DNA of 40,405 bases from a virus: IMG/VR virus record IMGVR_UViG_3300021127_000016, positions 1 to 40,405 of that record, one strand, 5' to 3'. Below, in pieces: positions 22,515 through 29,567 of the stretch; position 1 is the first letter of the stretch, and every line of letters starts with the position of its first letter. The notes below the pieces were generated by a model. It saw nothing but the letters and a program-made list of their open reading frames with translations, ran no database searches and was not told the DNA's origin. Made by a program: the position numbers and the translations under genes.

Positions 22515-23936
22515 CTAATTCAATGTAGGTTGTTTAATAAAAAAATTTGCAGGAGGTTCGGTTTGACACAATTTTTGGATTTTACGTTCGCGATAACCGT
22601 CCTTGTATTGTTTCGTGTCCCAAAATCGTTCCAACCCTCCTTCGAGTTTTTGATTATGGTACAAAACCATTTCAACAAAAAACTGTTTGTATTTTTTAAG
22701 ACGCGCGAGGTCGAAAAGTTCGTCGTAATTCAAATCGTACAATTGGCGACCTTTAAGCGTTTTGTAGGCAATTTCAACCAATTCCCCTTCTGTCGGCGGA
22801 ATGGTTTTTTTGTCGAATTCGTATTGACAAAATTCACACACACGCGCCGACGCCGAAACAACTGCTTCGCATTTTGGACATTCCTTGATTGCTGGGGCTT
22901 TTGATTGTGCCTTTTTTACGTCCTTGGCAAAAAATATTTTCCGCCAATCGCGGTCTTGTTCCCAGTGTCCCAAACGTGGCACGTTTTCGCCGTAATCCCA
23001 AATTTGAAACGTATTTTTCGTTGGTGTAACGCGTGAACCACGACCGCACATTTGCAACCAAAGGGCAACGGACATTGTTGCACGGTTTATGATAACCAAC
23101 CGAATGTCGGGGACGTCGAACCCAGTTGTGGCAATGGAAGCGTTCACCAATACGCCGTTTAGTGAATGTGTGAATGCATCGATATTTTCGTCACGAATTG
23201 ACGTTTTTTGTTTTGAATGCACCAACCAAGTTTTTATACCGTGCCGTTGAAATTCGTTGAACGTATGTTCTGCGTGGTCAATGTTGACGCAAAAAACAAT
23301 CGTTTTCATTCCTTCGCCCTTTTTGACGTAATCCTCAACAACGCCCAAATATGTTTTCGGTTTGTTGAATAATTGGTCGAGTGTCTCCTTTGAAAAATCG
23401 TCGCCCTTTACTTTCAACGTTGAAAAATCGGCGTCAACCGCTTTTTTCAAAAACGTTCGTGGTTTGGAAAGGAATCCAAGGTCGATAAGTTCAGGAATAT
23501 CAACAGGGCAAACAATTTCATTGAACAAATTGCACATTGACGGCTTTGTTATTGGCGTGGCGGTTGCGCCAATGACGTAACCTGTATAATGCGCCAAAAC
23601 CTTTTTGAAATTGCCAATATGTGCTTCGTCAATAATAAGGAGGTCGAAGTTGTTAATGTTAACAGCCCCACTTTCAATTTGGTTAAAAATAGTTTCAACC
23701 ATTCCGATTTTACAACCATTGTTGTTGAATTTTGACGCTTGTTTGACCAATTCTTTTCGGTGTGTCAAAATCAAAACCTTTTTGCCTTTCATGAATGCCT
23801 TCCAAGCGATTTCGGAAAACACAACCGTCTTTCCTCCTCCTGTCGGAAGGCAAAGGACAACGCGTTTGAAACCTTTCGCGAACATTTCCTGAATCAGCGC
23901 CGTGCAGTCGTTTTGGTATTTTCGGAGTTGGGTCAT
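22515..23936 (-). CDS. SF2 DEAH-box helicase with C-terminal zinc ribbon
   Basis: 473 residues. Motif I is PTGGGKTV (31-38), motif II DEAH (103-106) within LLIIDEAHIG, motif III GATATP (123-128), and motif VI QMCGRGSR (295-302) after TTGFDVPDIRL. A four-Cys ribbon follows (Cys 353, 356, 367, 370: CPKC...CEFC). This is the RadD/UvsW/Ssl2-like layout of phage branch-migration or origin-opening helicases. It sits between recombination genes and the primase-helicase. Start MTQLRKYQNDC is the family's usual Q-motif beginning. Confidence 0.94.
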   Translation of the reverse strand: MTQLRKYQNDCTALIQEMFAKGFKRVVLCLPTGGGKTVVFSEIAWKAFMKGKKVLILTHRKELVKQASKFNNNGCKIGMVETIFNQIESGAVNINNFDLLIIDEAHIGNFKKVLAHYTGYVIGATATPITKPSMCNLFNEIVCPVDIPELIDLGFLSKPRTFLKKAVDADFSTLKVKGDDFSKETLDQLFNKPKTYLGVVEDYVKKGEGMKTIVFCVNIDHAEHTFNEFQRHGIKTWLVHSKQKTSIRDENIDAFTHSLNGVLVNASIATTGFDVPDIRLVIINRATMSVALWLQMCGRGSRVTPTKNTFQIWDYGENVPRLGHWEQDRDWRKIFFAKDVKKAQSKAPAIKECPKCEAVVSASARVCEFCQYEFDKKTIPPTEGELVEIAYKTLKGRQLYDLNYDELFDLARLKKYKQFFVEMVLYHNQKLEGGLERFWDTKQYKDGYRERKIQKLCQTEPPANFFIKQPTLN

Positions 23937-23961
23937 TTATTTTGGTAGTTTTTGTGTTTTG

Positions 23962-24135
23962 TTAATAGGTAATTGGCTGGGTTTCTTTTTTAATTGGCGA
24001 CAATCCCAGTTCTTTTTCTTCTTTGTTCAATCGCAAACGCTCAATAAAACCACGCCAAAATGAATCCGTCATTTGCATATAATCTCGCGCAGCTTGTTCG
24101 ACTTCTTCCATTGTAAAAATTTCTTCTTTTTCCAT
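23962..24135 (-). CDS. 57-residue acidic hypothetical protein
   Basis: ATG at 24133..24135, TAA at 23962..23964. The protein begins MEKEEIFTMEEVEQAARDYM and ends KKETQPITY; it is helical and acidic, with FWRGFIERLRLNKEE in the middle. It begins 4 bp after the stop of the upstream gene and fills the gap before the helicase. Codon use resembles its neighbours. No family recognised, though short acidic proteins with E-x-x-ARDY patterns are common in phage early regions. Confidence 0.7.
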   Translation of the reverse strand: MEKEEIFTMEEVEQAARDYMQMTDSFWRGFIERLRLNKEEKELGLSPIKKETQPITY

Positions 24136-24139
24136 AAAT

Positions 24140-24427
24140 TTATTTGTTAGTTGTTAAATACGTTGTTACTATTCTGGCAATTATTACAATGCAAGGCGTC
24201 ACGATTAAAAATAAAACAGCGTTTTCGATTTTTTCCTTCGTTGTGTAAACCGTTTTTGTCTTAATGATTGAAAACTTATGTCGTTCAACCTCGATGTTCA
24301 ACGTTTTTTTTGCTTCGTCCACATTGGCGAATACGTCAACGGTTTCCCAATGCATCAATCCTTCCTTTTGAACCTGCAATTCAACCCATTTGTAATTTTT
24401 GATTTTAATGATTCTGTAACGTGTCAT
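24140..24427 (-). CDS. Small protein with a C-terminal membrane segment
   Basis: 95 residues from MTRYRIIKIKNYKWV. A soluble basic N-terminal part is followed by one strongly hydrophobic span near the end (ENAVLFLIVTPCIVIIARIV), so it is probably tail-anchored. The longer reading from 24466 would use a hairpin sequence as coding, so the start at 24427 is chosen. Function unknown; an early membrane protein could alter the host envelope or exclude superinfection. Confidence 0.72.
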   Translation of the reverse strand: MTRYRIIKIKNYKWVELQVQKEGLMHWETVDVFANVDEAKKTLNIEVERHKFSIIKTKTVYTTKEKIENAVLFLIVTPCIVIIARIVTTYLTTNK

Positions 24428-24441
24428 TTTCAAAGTTTTAA

Positions 24442-24467
24442 GGTGCGACCAGTTACCCAGTCGCACC
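24442..24467 (-). other. Hairpin in the leader of the 24140 gene
   Basis: GGTGCGAC (24442..24449) and GTCGCACC (24460..24467) form a perfect 8-bp G/C-rich stem with a 10-nt loop, just beyond the exonuclease stop codon. On the minus strand it is followed by TTAAAACTTTG, a weak T context, so it is more likely an attenuator or mRNA stabiliser than a full terminator. Confidence 0.65.
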
Positions 24468-24473
24468 GATTAA

Positions 24474-25253
24474 TTAAATGTTGAAAAAATTGTTGTTTAG
24501 CCAATTACGGCAGTCTTTCACGCGTTCAATCATTGCGTCAATGACTTGTTCGTCACGCTTGAAATTAATTTCAAAAACGCGTTCCTTCGGAGCAATATCG
24601 AATTCCCAAACCTTATTGTAAAATTGGTAATTAGGAAAATGTTTCTTGAACAACTCAACGTCCACGATTGAATTTATTTCAATGTCTTGCGCCTTTTCAA
24701 CGAACGCTGGTTCGCCAATCTCGAAGCCTTCATAAACCAAATTTTTGATTTCGCGTTCGATTAAATTGGCAGGTGTATTGACCAAACAATACACAATCGT
24801 GTGTTCCTTTGCGCCTGTTAGGTGCATATAAACCTGCCCTTGGTAAAAATAAGCGTCGTCGGGTTCGGCGTCAATTATTGACGGCAATGTTGACCAATTC
24901 CAAACGCTCTTAATGTCAAATATTGATTCCGCCTTTTCGATTGATTCGCCAATGTACGTGTCACATTCGCCAGTGAAGAATTCGTTGGTCAATCGAATGT
25001 CGTTCTTAACAAAAAAATGTTTTTTAACTGCTGAATATAACGTCAAACTATCTTCTTCAACCTTCAAACCTTTTTCGGTGTACTTGTTACCAATTTCCGC
25101 TTTGCGTCCCCAACATTTTTCGCGGTACAATTCAACAAGTTTTCGTTGGCAGGTGATTGAATGGTCAACGTCCCATTTCTTTTTTACGCCTGTCATTATT
25201 GCGCCCATTGAAGAAGCGCGAAACAGGAAATTGTCGGCATTTCTTGGTTTCAT
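24474..25253 (-). CDS. YqaJ/lambda-exonuclease-like recombination nuclease
   Basis: 259 residues. FRASSMGAIMTG (about 11-22), GNKYTEKGLKVEED (Glu 60), FFTGECDTY (Asp 98), IFDIKSVWNW (Asp 113, Lys 115) and YFYQGQVYMHLTG (Gln 138) make up the PD-(D/E)xK exonuclease core of the YqaJ/lambda Exo group. It would resect one strand of linear duplex DNA to give tails for the annealase. Its ATG overlaps the stop of the RecT gene, the classic exonuclease-annealase (SynExo) pairing. Confidence 0.9.
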   Translation of the reverse strand: MKPRNADNFLFRASSMGAIMTGVKKKWDVDHSITCQRKLVELYREKCWGRKAEIGNKYTEKGLKVEEDSLTLYSAVKKHFFVKNDIRLTNEFFTGECDTYIGESIEKAESIFDIKSVWNWSTLPSIIDAEPDDAYFYQGQVYMHLTGAKEHTIVYCLVNTPANLIEREIKNLVYEGFEIGEPAFVEKAQDIEINSIVDVELFKKHFPNYQFYNKVWEFDIAPKERVFEINFKRDEQVIDAMIERVKDCRNWLNNNFFNI

Positions 25254-26041
25254 TTTTTGAATGTATTGAGTTTATTAATAAAAGCCTCTTGGTGTTCAGG
25301 TTTGACGTGCATTTTGTACGATTCCAATTCCTCGACAGTTTGCGCATTGTTGATTAAAGTCAAAATTCGTTCTTCTACCTTATTCACCACTGGCAACGCC
25401 TGTTGTGTCGTTGGCATTTGAATGAAATCGGTGTCCGTCACGTCGCCTTCGCCAATTTCAGACCCAGTGATTGTGTCGTACAGCCATTTACGCGCCTTGC
25501 GTGTCGCCTTGCCAATTACGGCGTCCGTACCCATGAACGAGTTCATTTTTACGGGAATTTCCAAGTCACGTTCAAAACTTGAACCGTTCAACGACCATTT
25601 TATCCTCATTACAATCGCCGCTCCTGTCTTGTCCGCATTAATTCGTGGCAACGACGGAATGATTTCGTAATGAAGACCTGCAATGTTTTTTAATAAATAT
25701 CCCAATCCTTCCTTCGTTGCATACATTGAACCAGAAATGATGTTGAATTGGTTTCCCACGGTTTGCAATCCCGACAATGTCGCTTCGATAACCGCGCGTT
25801 TAACGACGTCCTCTGGGTAGCCTTCAGCTTTGTCGGTCTTGAATCCGAGTTTGTTGTTTTGCAATGCCATGATTGGCTTCATAATTTCTGGCGACAACAT
25901 TTGTTGCAATTCAACGATTGCTGTTGAAATCATGAACGCCTTTTCGAATTGTTCAAGCGTTGAACCTTGCGTCAATACGTTCGAAACCTTTTGGTTCAAA
26001 ACCTTGGCGACTTCCATTCGTGTGGGTTGTTTTTCTGACAT
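25250..26041 (-). CDS. RecT-family single-strand annealing protein
   Basis: 263 residues. The core NKLGFKTDKAEGYPEDVVKR, then ATLSGLQTVGNQFNII and YATKEGLGYLLKNIAG, matches RecT-like annealases, and KATRKARKWLYDTITG is the conserved basic segment near the end of the fold. It pairs complementary single strands during recombination-dependent replication or genome circularisation. It overlaps the partner exonuclease by 4 bp. The ATG has the ATTAACCAATAAAAAC leader typical of this genome. Confidence 0.9.
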   Translation of the reverse strand: MSEKQPTRMEVAKVLNQKVSNVLTQGSTLEQFEKAFMISTAIVELQQMLSPEIMKPIMALQNNKLGFKTDKAEGYPEDVVKRAVIEATLSGLQTVGNQFNIISGSMYATKEGLGYLLKNIAGLHYEIIPSLPRINADKTGAAIVMRIKWSLNGSSFERDLEIPVKMNSFMGTDAVIGKATRKARKWLYDTITGSEIGEGDVTDTDFIQMPTTQQALPVVNKVEERILTLINNAQTVEELESYKMHVKPEHQEAFINKLNTFKK

Positions 26042-26072
26042 TTTTGTTGTTTTTATTGGTTAATTTATTTAT

Positions 26073-26240
26073 TTATGGTTTTTTAAATACAAGTATATTT
26101 TGGTGAACCTTAACGAGTTTTTGCGATTTCATGTTTCCAGATGCCCTCATTGAAGCAGATGCAATGGAATTCAACAATATACCTTCGTTGTAAAAATTCA
26201 TACCACATTTACAAAACGCAGAAATCGTGTCTGGTACAAA
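26073..26240 (-). pseudogene. In-frame C-terminal remnant of the DNA methyltransferase
   Basis: Past the TGA at 26241..26243 the same frame continues open for 55 codons to TAA, encoding FVPDTISAFCKCGMNFYNE, then ILLNSIASASMRASGN and KLVKVHQNILVFKK. The HQNILVF ending is the conserved last strand of this methyltransferase family. It therefore belongs to the upstream gene; together they would make 291 residues. Confidence 0.82.
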
Positions 26241-26948
26241 TCAGATATAATTTCCATTTTTATCTCTCACCTCGCCAACCACAAAAACTGCATATCCACC
26301 GCGTTTTAATTTACTGCAACTTTTGGCTATTATTTGTTCATAGCATTCCAAAAATTTGCTGTAAGGCATATTCGAAATATCTCCTTGCAAATCCGAATAC
26401 ACTTCCAAATCTGCATACGGCGGACAACTGAAAACCATGTCAAAATCATGCGAAAACGTGTCGTTCAAAACAACATTTGAATCGCCAGCATACCATTGTG
26501 GCTGATTATCGACTGCGAGAATTTCCAAGGCGTTTTCGCGATTTGCGTCAATTTGTTCTTGCCGTATATCAATACCCGAATATTTATATCCTAATTTGTT
26601 GGCAACGATTCCGCGCACCGAACCACCTGCAAAAGGGTCAAGTATTGTTCCGTTTGTCGGACAAAACCACGTGTATAAAACTTCGCACAAAGCTGGGTCG
26701 AAAATAGAAGTGTCGTTCATATTCATTTCGCCGTTTGTAGGTTTTTCTTTTAACCAATCGGACATATTGAAAGTTTTTGCGTCGCGACCGATTTCTGATT
26801 TTATACCGAGTGTTTTCCAAAGTTTTTTGCGCTTCTGCCAATTACCGCTCTTGGTGTCCAATACCGAAAACGGCGGTTCAATGAATTTATCGCGCAAAAT
26901 GACGTCTTTTATTATTTCCTGTCCAAATAAATCAAATTCTTTATTCAT
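26241..26948 (-). CDS. DNA methyltransferase, interrupted by an in-frame TGA
   Basis: 235 residues. Motif I is ILDPFAGGS (102-110), the SAM site; motif IV is SCPPY (174-178), the catalytic loop of adenine-N6 or cytosine-N4 enzymes; VFVVGEVRDKNGNYI precedes the stop. Related enzymes continue for about 55 more residues, and those residues are present here in the same frame beyond the TGA. The gene is thus either recently broken, read through, or carries a sequencing error. It would modify phage DNA to evade restriction or regulate it. It lies in the early operon between the ATPase and the annealase. Confidence 0.87.
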   Translation of the reverse strand: MNKEFDLFGQEIIKDVILRDKFIEPPFSVLDTKSGNWQKRKKLWKTLGIKSEIGRDAKTFNMSDWLKEKPTNGEMNMNDTSIFDPALCEVLYTWFCPTNGTILDPFAGGSVRGIVANKLGYKYSGIDIRQEQIDANRENALEILAVDNQPQWYAGDSNVVLNDTFSHDFDMVFSCPPYADLEVYSDLQGDISNMPYSKFLECYEQIIAKSCSKLKRGGYAVFVVGEVRDKNGNYI

Positions 26949-26962
26949 GTGTAGTTGTTTTT

Positions 26963-28360
26963 TTATTGGTTATTATTTTGAATGATTTCGTACCTAATTT
27001 CGCCACCGTCGAAGTCAGGGCGTTCTATCAACAATTGCAAGTCGTTCGCGTCCGCCCATTGTTGTATTTCCGCCAATCTGAATTTGTCCAAATATGACGC
27101 ATCGAAATATTGCGTTCTAATTTCACCGATAACCATTGCGCCAATTTGAAGGGCAGCGATATATTTTCTACTCGACGACGTTTGTGTATTGTTCAACGGC
27201 AACCCGTCAATCAAAATTCCTTCTTCGTCAATCGAAATTCCTTTCGGAAAATTAGCCTTCGCAACCATGTCGCGACGTTCCTGTTCGATTTCTTTTACCT
27301 TGAAATCCGCCTTTGCAGCCTCCATTTTCTTTTGTTCAACCTCGGCTTCCAAAGCCTTGTATTCAACGTATTTTTGTGCCTGAACGTTTTGTTCCGACGC
27401 AGACAACAGCAACGCGTCTAATTCCTGCAAACGCGCGTCGTCGGGTCTTTCGACAATGAAATCGGGTTCAGGTTTTTTTGTGGGAGGTTCTGGATACAAT
27501 GAAGCTGTGTCTTTCAATAATTGGATTGTTGACTTAAAGTTTTCAATGAACTGAACCAACTCAACTCCTTTATAGCCATGGGATTGAAAGAAGTTTAAAC
27601 CTTTATTTAAGTCATTCAAAACATTAGCCTTCGCAATTTGTTCTTGGTTATGTCGTGAAACTTCTGCGTCAATCGACTTGCAAATTTCATAATAATGACG
27701 CGATTTCTCGGCTTCTTTCGTTGTCCATGCCTCGCGCAATTCATTGTTGTGTTTTTTATTCAATTCCCACAACATATTTAAACGCTCTCGTTCCGTTTCC
27801 TTTTCCGCTTTCAATTGTTCCATGTCAACGAAATCAACTTTCTCGACCGCAATCATTTTTGAATATTTCACGTGGTAACGTTCCGCTTCTTCGTTACGCG
27901 CCTTGCGTTCGTTGTATGCCGTTTTGTAACGTTCTTCCAACGCCACGAAATCCAAACCAGAAATTTTACACAGTTGTTGAACTTGTTCCTTGGGCGTTGA
28001 ATTCAAAAATTTGTCAATGTCGAACATTTCTGGAAAATACTTTTTGCCGAACGCAACCGTCACTGGCGTTTTGACATTTTCCGACGACACAAAAACCAAT
28101 TTGTCCTTGCCGTTGTTGTCGAACTCCCAAATGAATTTTTCGCCGTTGTCCAACGTCATTTCACCGTTCCCTGCCGTTTCTCCGTTCCTTACCATTACGT
28201 CTGGACGAATGAATCGGATTCGGTCGGCAATGCCACGCAAAAACGAAGTTTTTCCCCTGTCGTTGCCACCCGTAACGATTGCCGTGCAACCGTTGAAGTC
28301 AATTTCTAAGTTTGTGATTGCCTTAAAATTCTTGATTTTAATTTGTTTGATTTTTGCCAT
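26963..28360 (-). CDS. SMC/RecF-like AAA ATPase
   Basis: 465 residues. Start MAKIKQIKIKNFKAITN is typical of RecF/SMC ATPases; Walker A is GGNDRGKTS (about 31-39). A long coiled coil occupies roughly residues 140-370 (KETERERLNMLWELNKKHN, then LEAEVEQKKMEAAKAD). An ABC signature-like stretch, SSSRKYIAALQIGAMV, and a D-loop region (YFDASYLDKFRLAEI) follow. Such ATPases act in phage recombination or replication. It overlaps the DnaA-like gene by 23 bp and precedes the methyltransferase by 14 bp. Confidence 0.9.
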   Translation of the reverse strand: MAKIKQIKIKNFKAITNLEIDFNGCTAIVTGGNDRGKTSFLRGIADRIRFIRPDVMVRNGETAGNGEMTLDNGEKFIWEFDNNGKDKLVFVSSENVKTPVTVAFGKKYFPEMFDIDKFLNSTPKEQVQQLCKISGLDFVALEERYKTAYNERKARNEEAERYHVKYSKMIAVEKVDFVDMEQLKAEKETERERLNMLWELNKKHNNELREAWTTKEAEKSRHYYEICKSIDAEVSRHNQEQIAKANVLNDLNKGLNFFQSHGYKGVELVQFIENFKSTIQLLKDTASLYPEPPTKKPEPDFIVERPDDARLQELDALLLSASEQNVQAQKYVEYKALEAEVEQKKMEAAKADFKVKEIEQERRDMVAKANFPKGISIDEEGILIDGLPLNNTQTSSSRKYIAALQIGAMVIGEIRTQYFDASYLDKFRLAEIQQWADANDLQLLIERPDFDGGEIRYEIIQNNNQ

Positions 28361-28754
28361 TGTTATTGATTTTTTGGTTTATAAACTCTTGAAATTGGAT
28401 GGCTTTACTTCCTTCAATGCTTCGAATGTCAATTTGTGATTTTATGGTTCTAATTCCGTGCAGAACCGTTGCGTGGTCGAGGTTCATTGCTTTGCCAATT
28501 GTTTCCAACGAATAATTGACACGTTTGTTTGTATAGATAACAAACATTACGCAATGCCGAGCGAAAACAAAATCGCGTTTGCGGTTTTTTTGGATTAACT
28601 TTTCGCGTGGCATTTGAAAATATTCACACGCCAATTCAATGAACTCGGACACCGTAGGCGGAAGGCGAAAAATATGTGTTTGAACGTATTGAATTTCTGG
28701 AATTAGCATATAAGACACCGCCTTCATGCTTACTTCATGCGCCTGTAATTTCAT
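28338..28754 (-). CDS. Stand-alone DnaA domain IV-like DNA-binding protein
   Basis: 138 residues from MKLQAHEVSMKAV; this ATG overlaps the previous stop (ATGA). The C-terminal half, RKRDFVFARHCVMFVIY ... YSLETIGKAMNLDHATVLHG, closely follows the DnaA C-terminal domain that reads DnaA boxes (the signature normally ends DHTTVLHA). There is no AAA+ domain, so it is a bare DNA-binding module with a short N-terminal extension. It may recognise the phage origin or recruit host factors. A start at 28775 would overlap the upstream gene by 25 bp. Confidence 0.87.
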   Translation of the reverse strand: MKLQAHEVSMKAVSYMLIPEIQYVQTHIFRLPPTVSEFIELACEYFQMPREKLIQKNRKRDFVFARHCVMFVIYTNKRVNYSLETIGKAMNLDHATVLHGIRTIKSQIDIRSIEGSKAIQFQEFINQKINNNGKNQTN

Positions 28755-28990
28755 TTGAAAGCGTTGTTTAACCACATGATTGAATTCATTGCTTGGTCGT
28801 ATTCAGAATAGAATTCCGCCTCGGTACAATCCTTGTATTTCTCGATTTGGTCAATCGAAAGGGCGTCGGAATACACGAGTTGGATTTGTTTTTTGCCCTT
28901 CATATTCAACACAAAAATGTATTGTTCACGGTTGAGAATTTTGAACACTGAACCGTTTAACGGGGATTTGATAAATTTTGGAAATTCCAT
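28751..28990 (-). CDS. Small early hypothetical protein
   Basis: 79 residues beginning MEFPKFIKSPLNGSVF, mixed alpha/beta and without a membrane segment. It ends by overlapping the DnaA-like gene by 4 bp. The leader carries ATTAACCAATAAAAAAACCTGCAAATC immediately before the ATG, combining the A/C-rich leader with the AACCTGC motif shared by other early genes. No family recognised. Confidence 0.77.
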   Translation of the reverse strand: MEFPKFIKSPLNGSVFKILNREQYIFVLNMKGKKQIQLVYSDALSIDQIEKYKDCTEAEFYSEYDQAMNSIMWLNNAFK

Positions 28991-29017
28991 GATTTGCAGG
29001 TTTTTTTATTGGTTAAT

Positions 29018-29047
29018 ATGCCTCTCGGCATTTCGGCTATTTAAGCC
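29018..29047 (-). other. Tandem hairpins in the leader of the 28751 gene
   Basis: On the minus strand GGCT-TAAAT-AGCC (29035..29047) is followed by GAA and ATGCC-GAGA-GGCAT (29018..29031), the second with a GNRA-type tetraloop. They fill the 73-bp gap between two early genes. They could stabilise the mRNA or tune translation of the next gene; no T-run follows. Confidence 0.5.
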
Positions 29048-29063
29048 TCGTCAGTTAACCTAT

Positions 29064-29273
29064 TTAGAAATCAATACGCTCTACCCATTTTCTGTCAACC
29101 TTTACAATTGACGAATCGCGTCTTACAACCGAACAAAAACCGTCTTTTGTTGTTGCAAAAATCAATGCAGATTTTTCAAAATTGTTTCGCACAATATTTT
29201 GAATAATAAATTCATGGGTCTCTTGTTTTTTGAAGGAAACTAATTGCCCTTTTTTTAAGTCTGAAATTTTCAT
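29064..29273 (-). CDS. First gene of the early operon, hypothetical
   Basis: 69 residues from MKISDLKKGQLVSFKK, an all-beta-looking small protein ending VKVDRKWVERIDF. The start at 29273 is preceded by AAAACCTGCGACA and lies about 25 nt below the predicted transcription start; the longer reading from 29306 would begin inside the promoter. As the first gene after the divergent promoter it is probably expressed at once after infection. Function unknown. Confidence 0.78.
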   Translation of the reverse strand: MKISDLKKGQLVSFKKQETHEFIIQNIVRNNFEKSALIFATTKDGFCSVVRRDSSIVKVDRKWVERIDF

Positions 29274-29303
29274 TGTCGCAGGTTTTAATGGTTTATAATG
29301 ACA

Positions 29304-29334
29304 CAAATATACAAACGTTTTTTAATTGTGCAAT
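29304..29334 (-). promoter_or_regulatory. Main early promoter (Bacteroidota type)
   Basis: The minus strand has ATTG (29331..29334), 19 bp, then TATATTTG (29304..29311), a near-ideal match to TTTG-N19-TAnnTTTG. A start near 29298 gives a leader of about 25 nt to the first early gene. It lies in a 127-bp A/T-rich divergent region shared with the regulator on the other strand. Confidence 0.75.
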
Positions 29335-29387
29335 AAAAATAATACATTTTGTTAAAAAAATAAATATTTTTTTTCTTGATTTATATG

Positions 29388-29395
29388 TATTTTTG
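29388..29395 (+). promoter_or_regulatory. Promoter box of the Cro/CI-like regulator, overlapping TTTGTACTA
   Basis: The plus strand reads TATTTTTG, then TACT, then the ATG at 29400, so the transcript would be leaderless. TTTGTACTA (29392..29400) matches nine bases of the repeat element at the putative origin. No -33 box is clear. Confidence 0.55.
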
Positions 29396-29399
29396 TACT

Positions 29400-29567
29400 A
29401 TGAACGCCGAAACAATTAAAAACGCTGTCGCAGACAGCGGATATAAACAAAAGTACATTGCCGAAAAAATAGGCATTACACCCACATATTTGAACAACAT
29501 ATTGAACGGCAAAAGGCCGTTGAAATTACATATTGAAAAAAAGATTGTTGAATTACTTGGATTGTGA
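29400..29567 (+). CDS. Cro/CI-type (XRE) helix-turn-helix regulator
   Basis: 55 residues: MNAETIKNAVADSGYKQ, then KYIAEKIGITPTYLNNILNG as the helix-turn-helix, ending IVELLGL. It is a bare HTH domain with no extra dimerisation or ligand domain. It is the only gene on the plus strand, divergent from the early promoter and overlapping the phospholipase 3' end by 15 bp. Genes so placed usually set the early/late or lysis/lysogeny switch. An upstream ATG at 29376 would put the promoter inside the gene. No integrase accompanies it, so it may only time transcription. Confidence 0.88.
   Translation: MNAETIKNAVADSGYKQKYIAEKIGITPTYLNNILNGKRPLKLHIEKKIVELLGL

Noticed and set aside
24428-24466. Upstream start for the 24140 gene
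   Set aside because: The extra residues would be encoded by a perfect hairpin, and the A-rich leader precedes the ATG at 24427.
28991-29063. Terminator between the first two early genes
   Set aside because: The hairpins are short and followed by A-rich, not T-rich, sequence on the transcribed strand.
29376-29399. Longer start for the Cro/CI-like regulator
   Set aside because: It would put the promoter box inside the coding region; the ATG at 29400 gives the usual start of the HTH domain.
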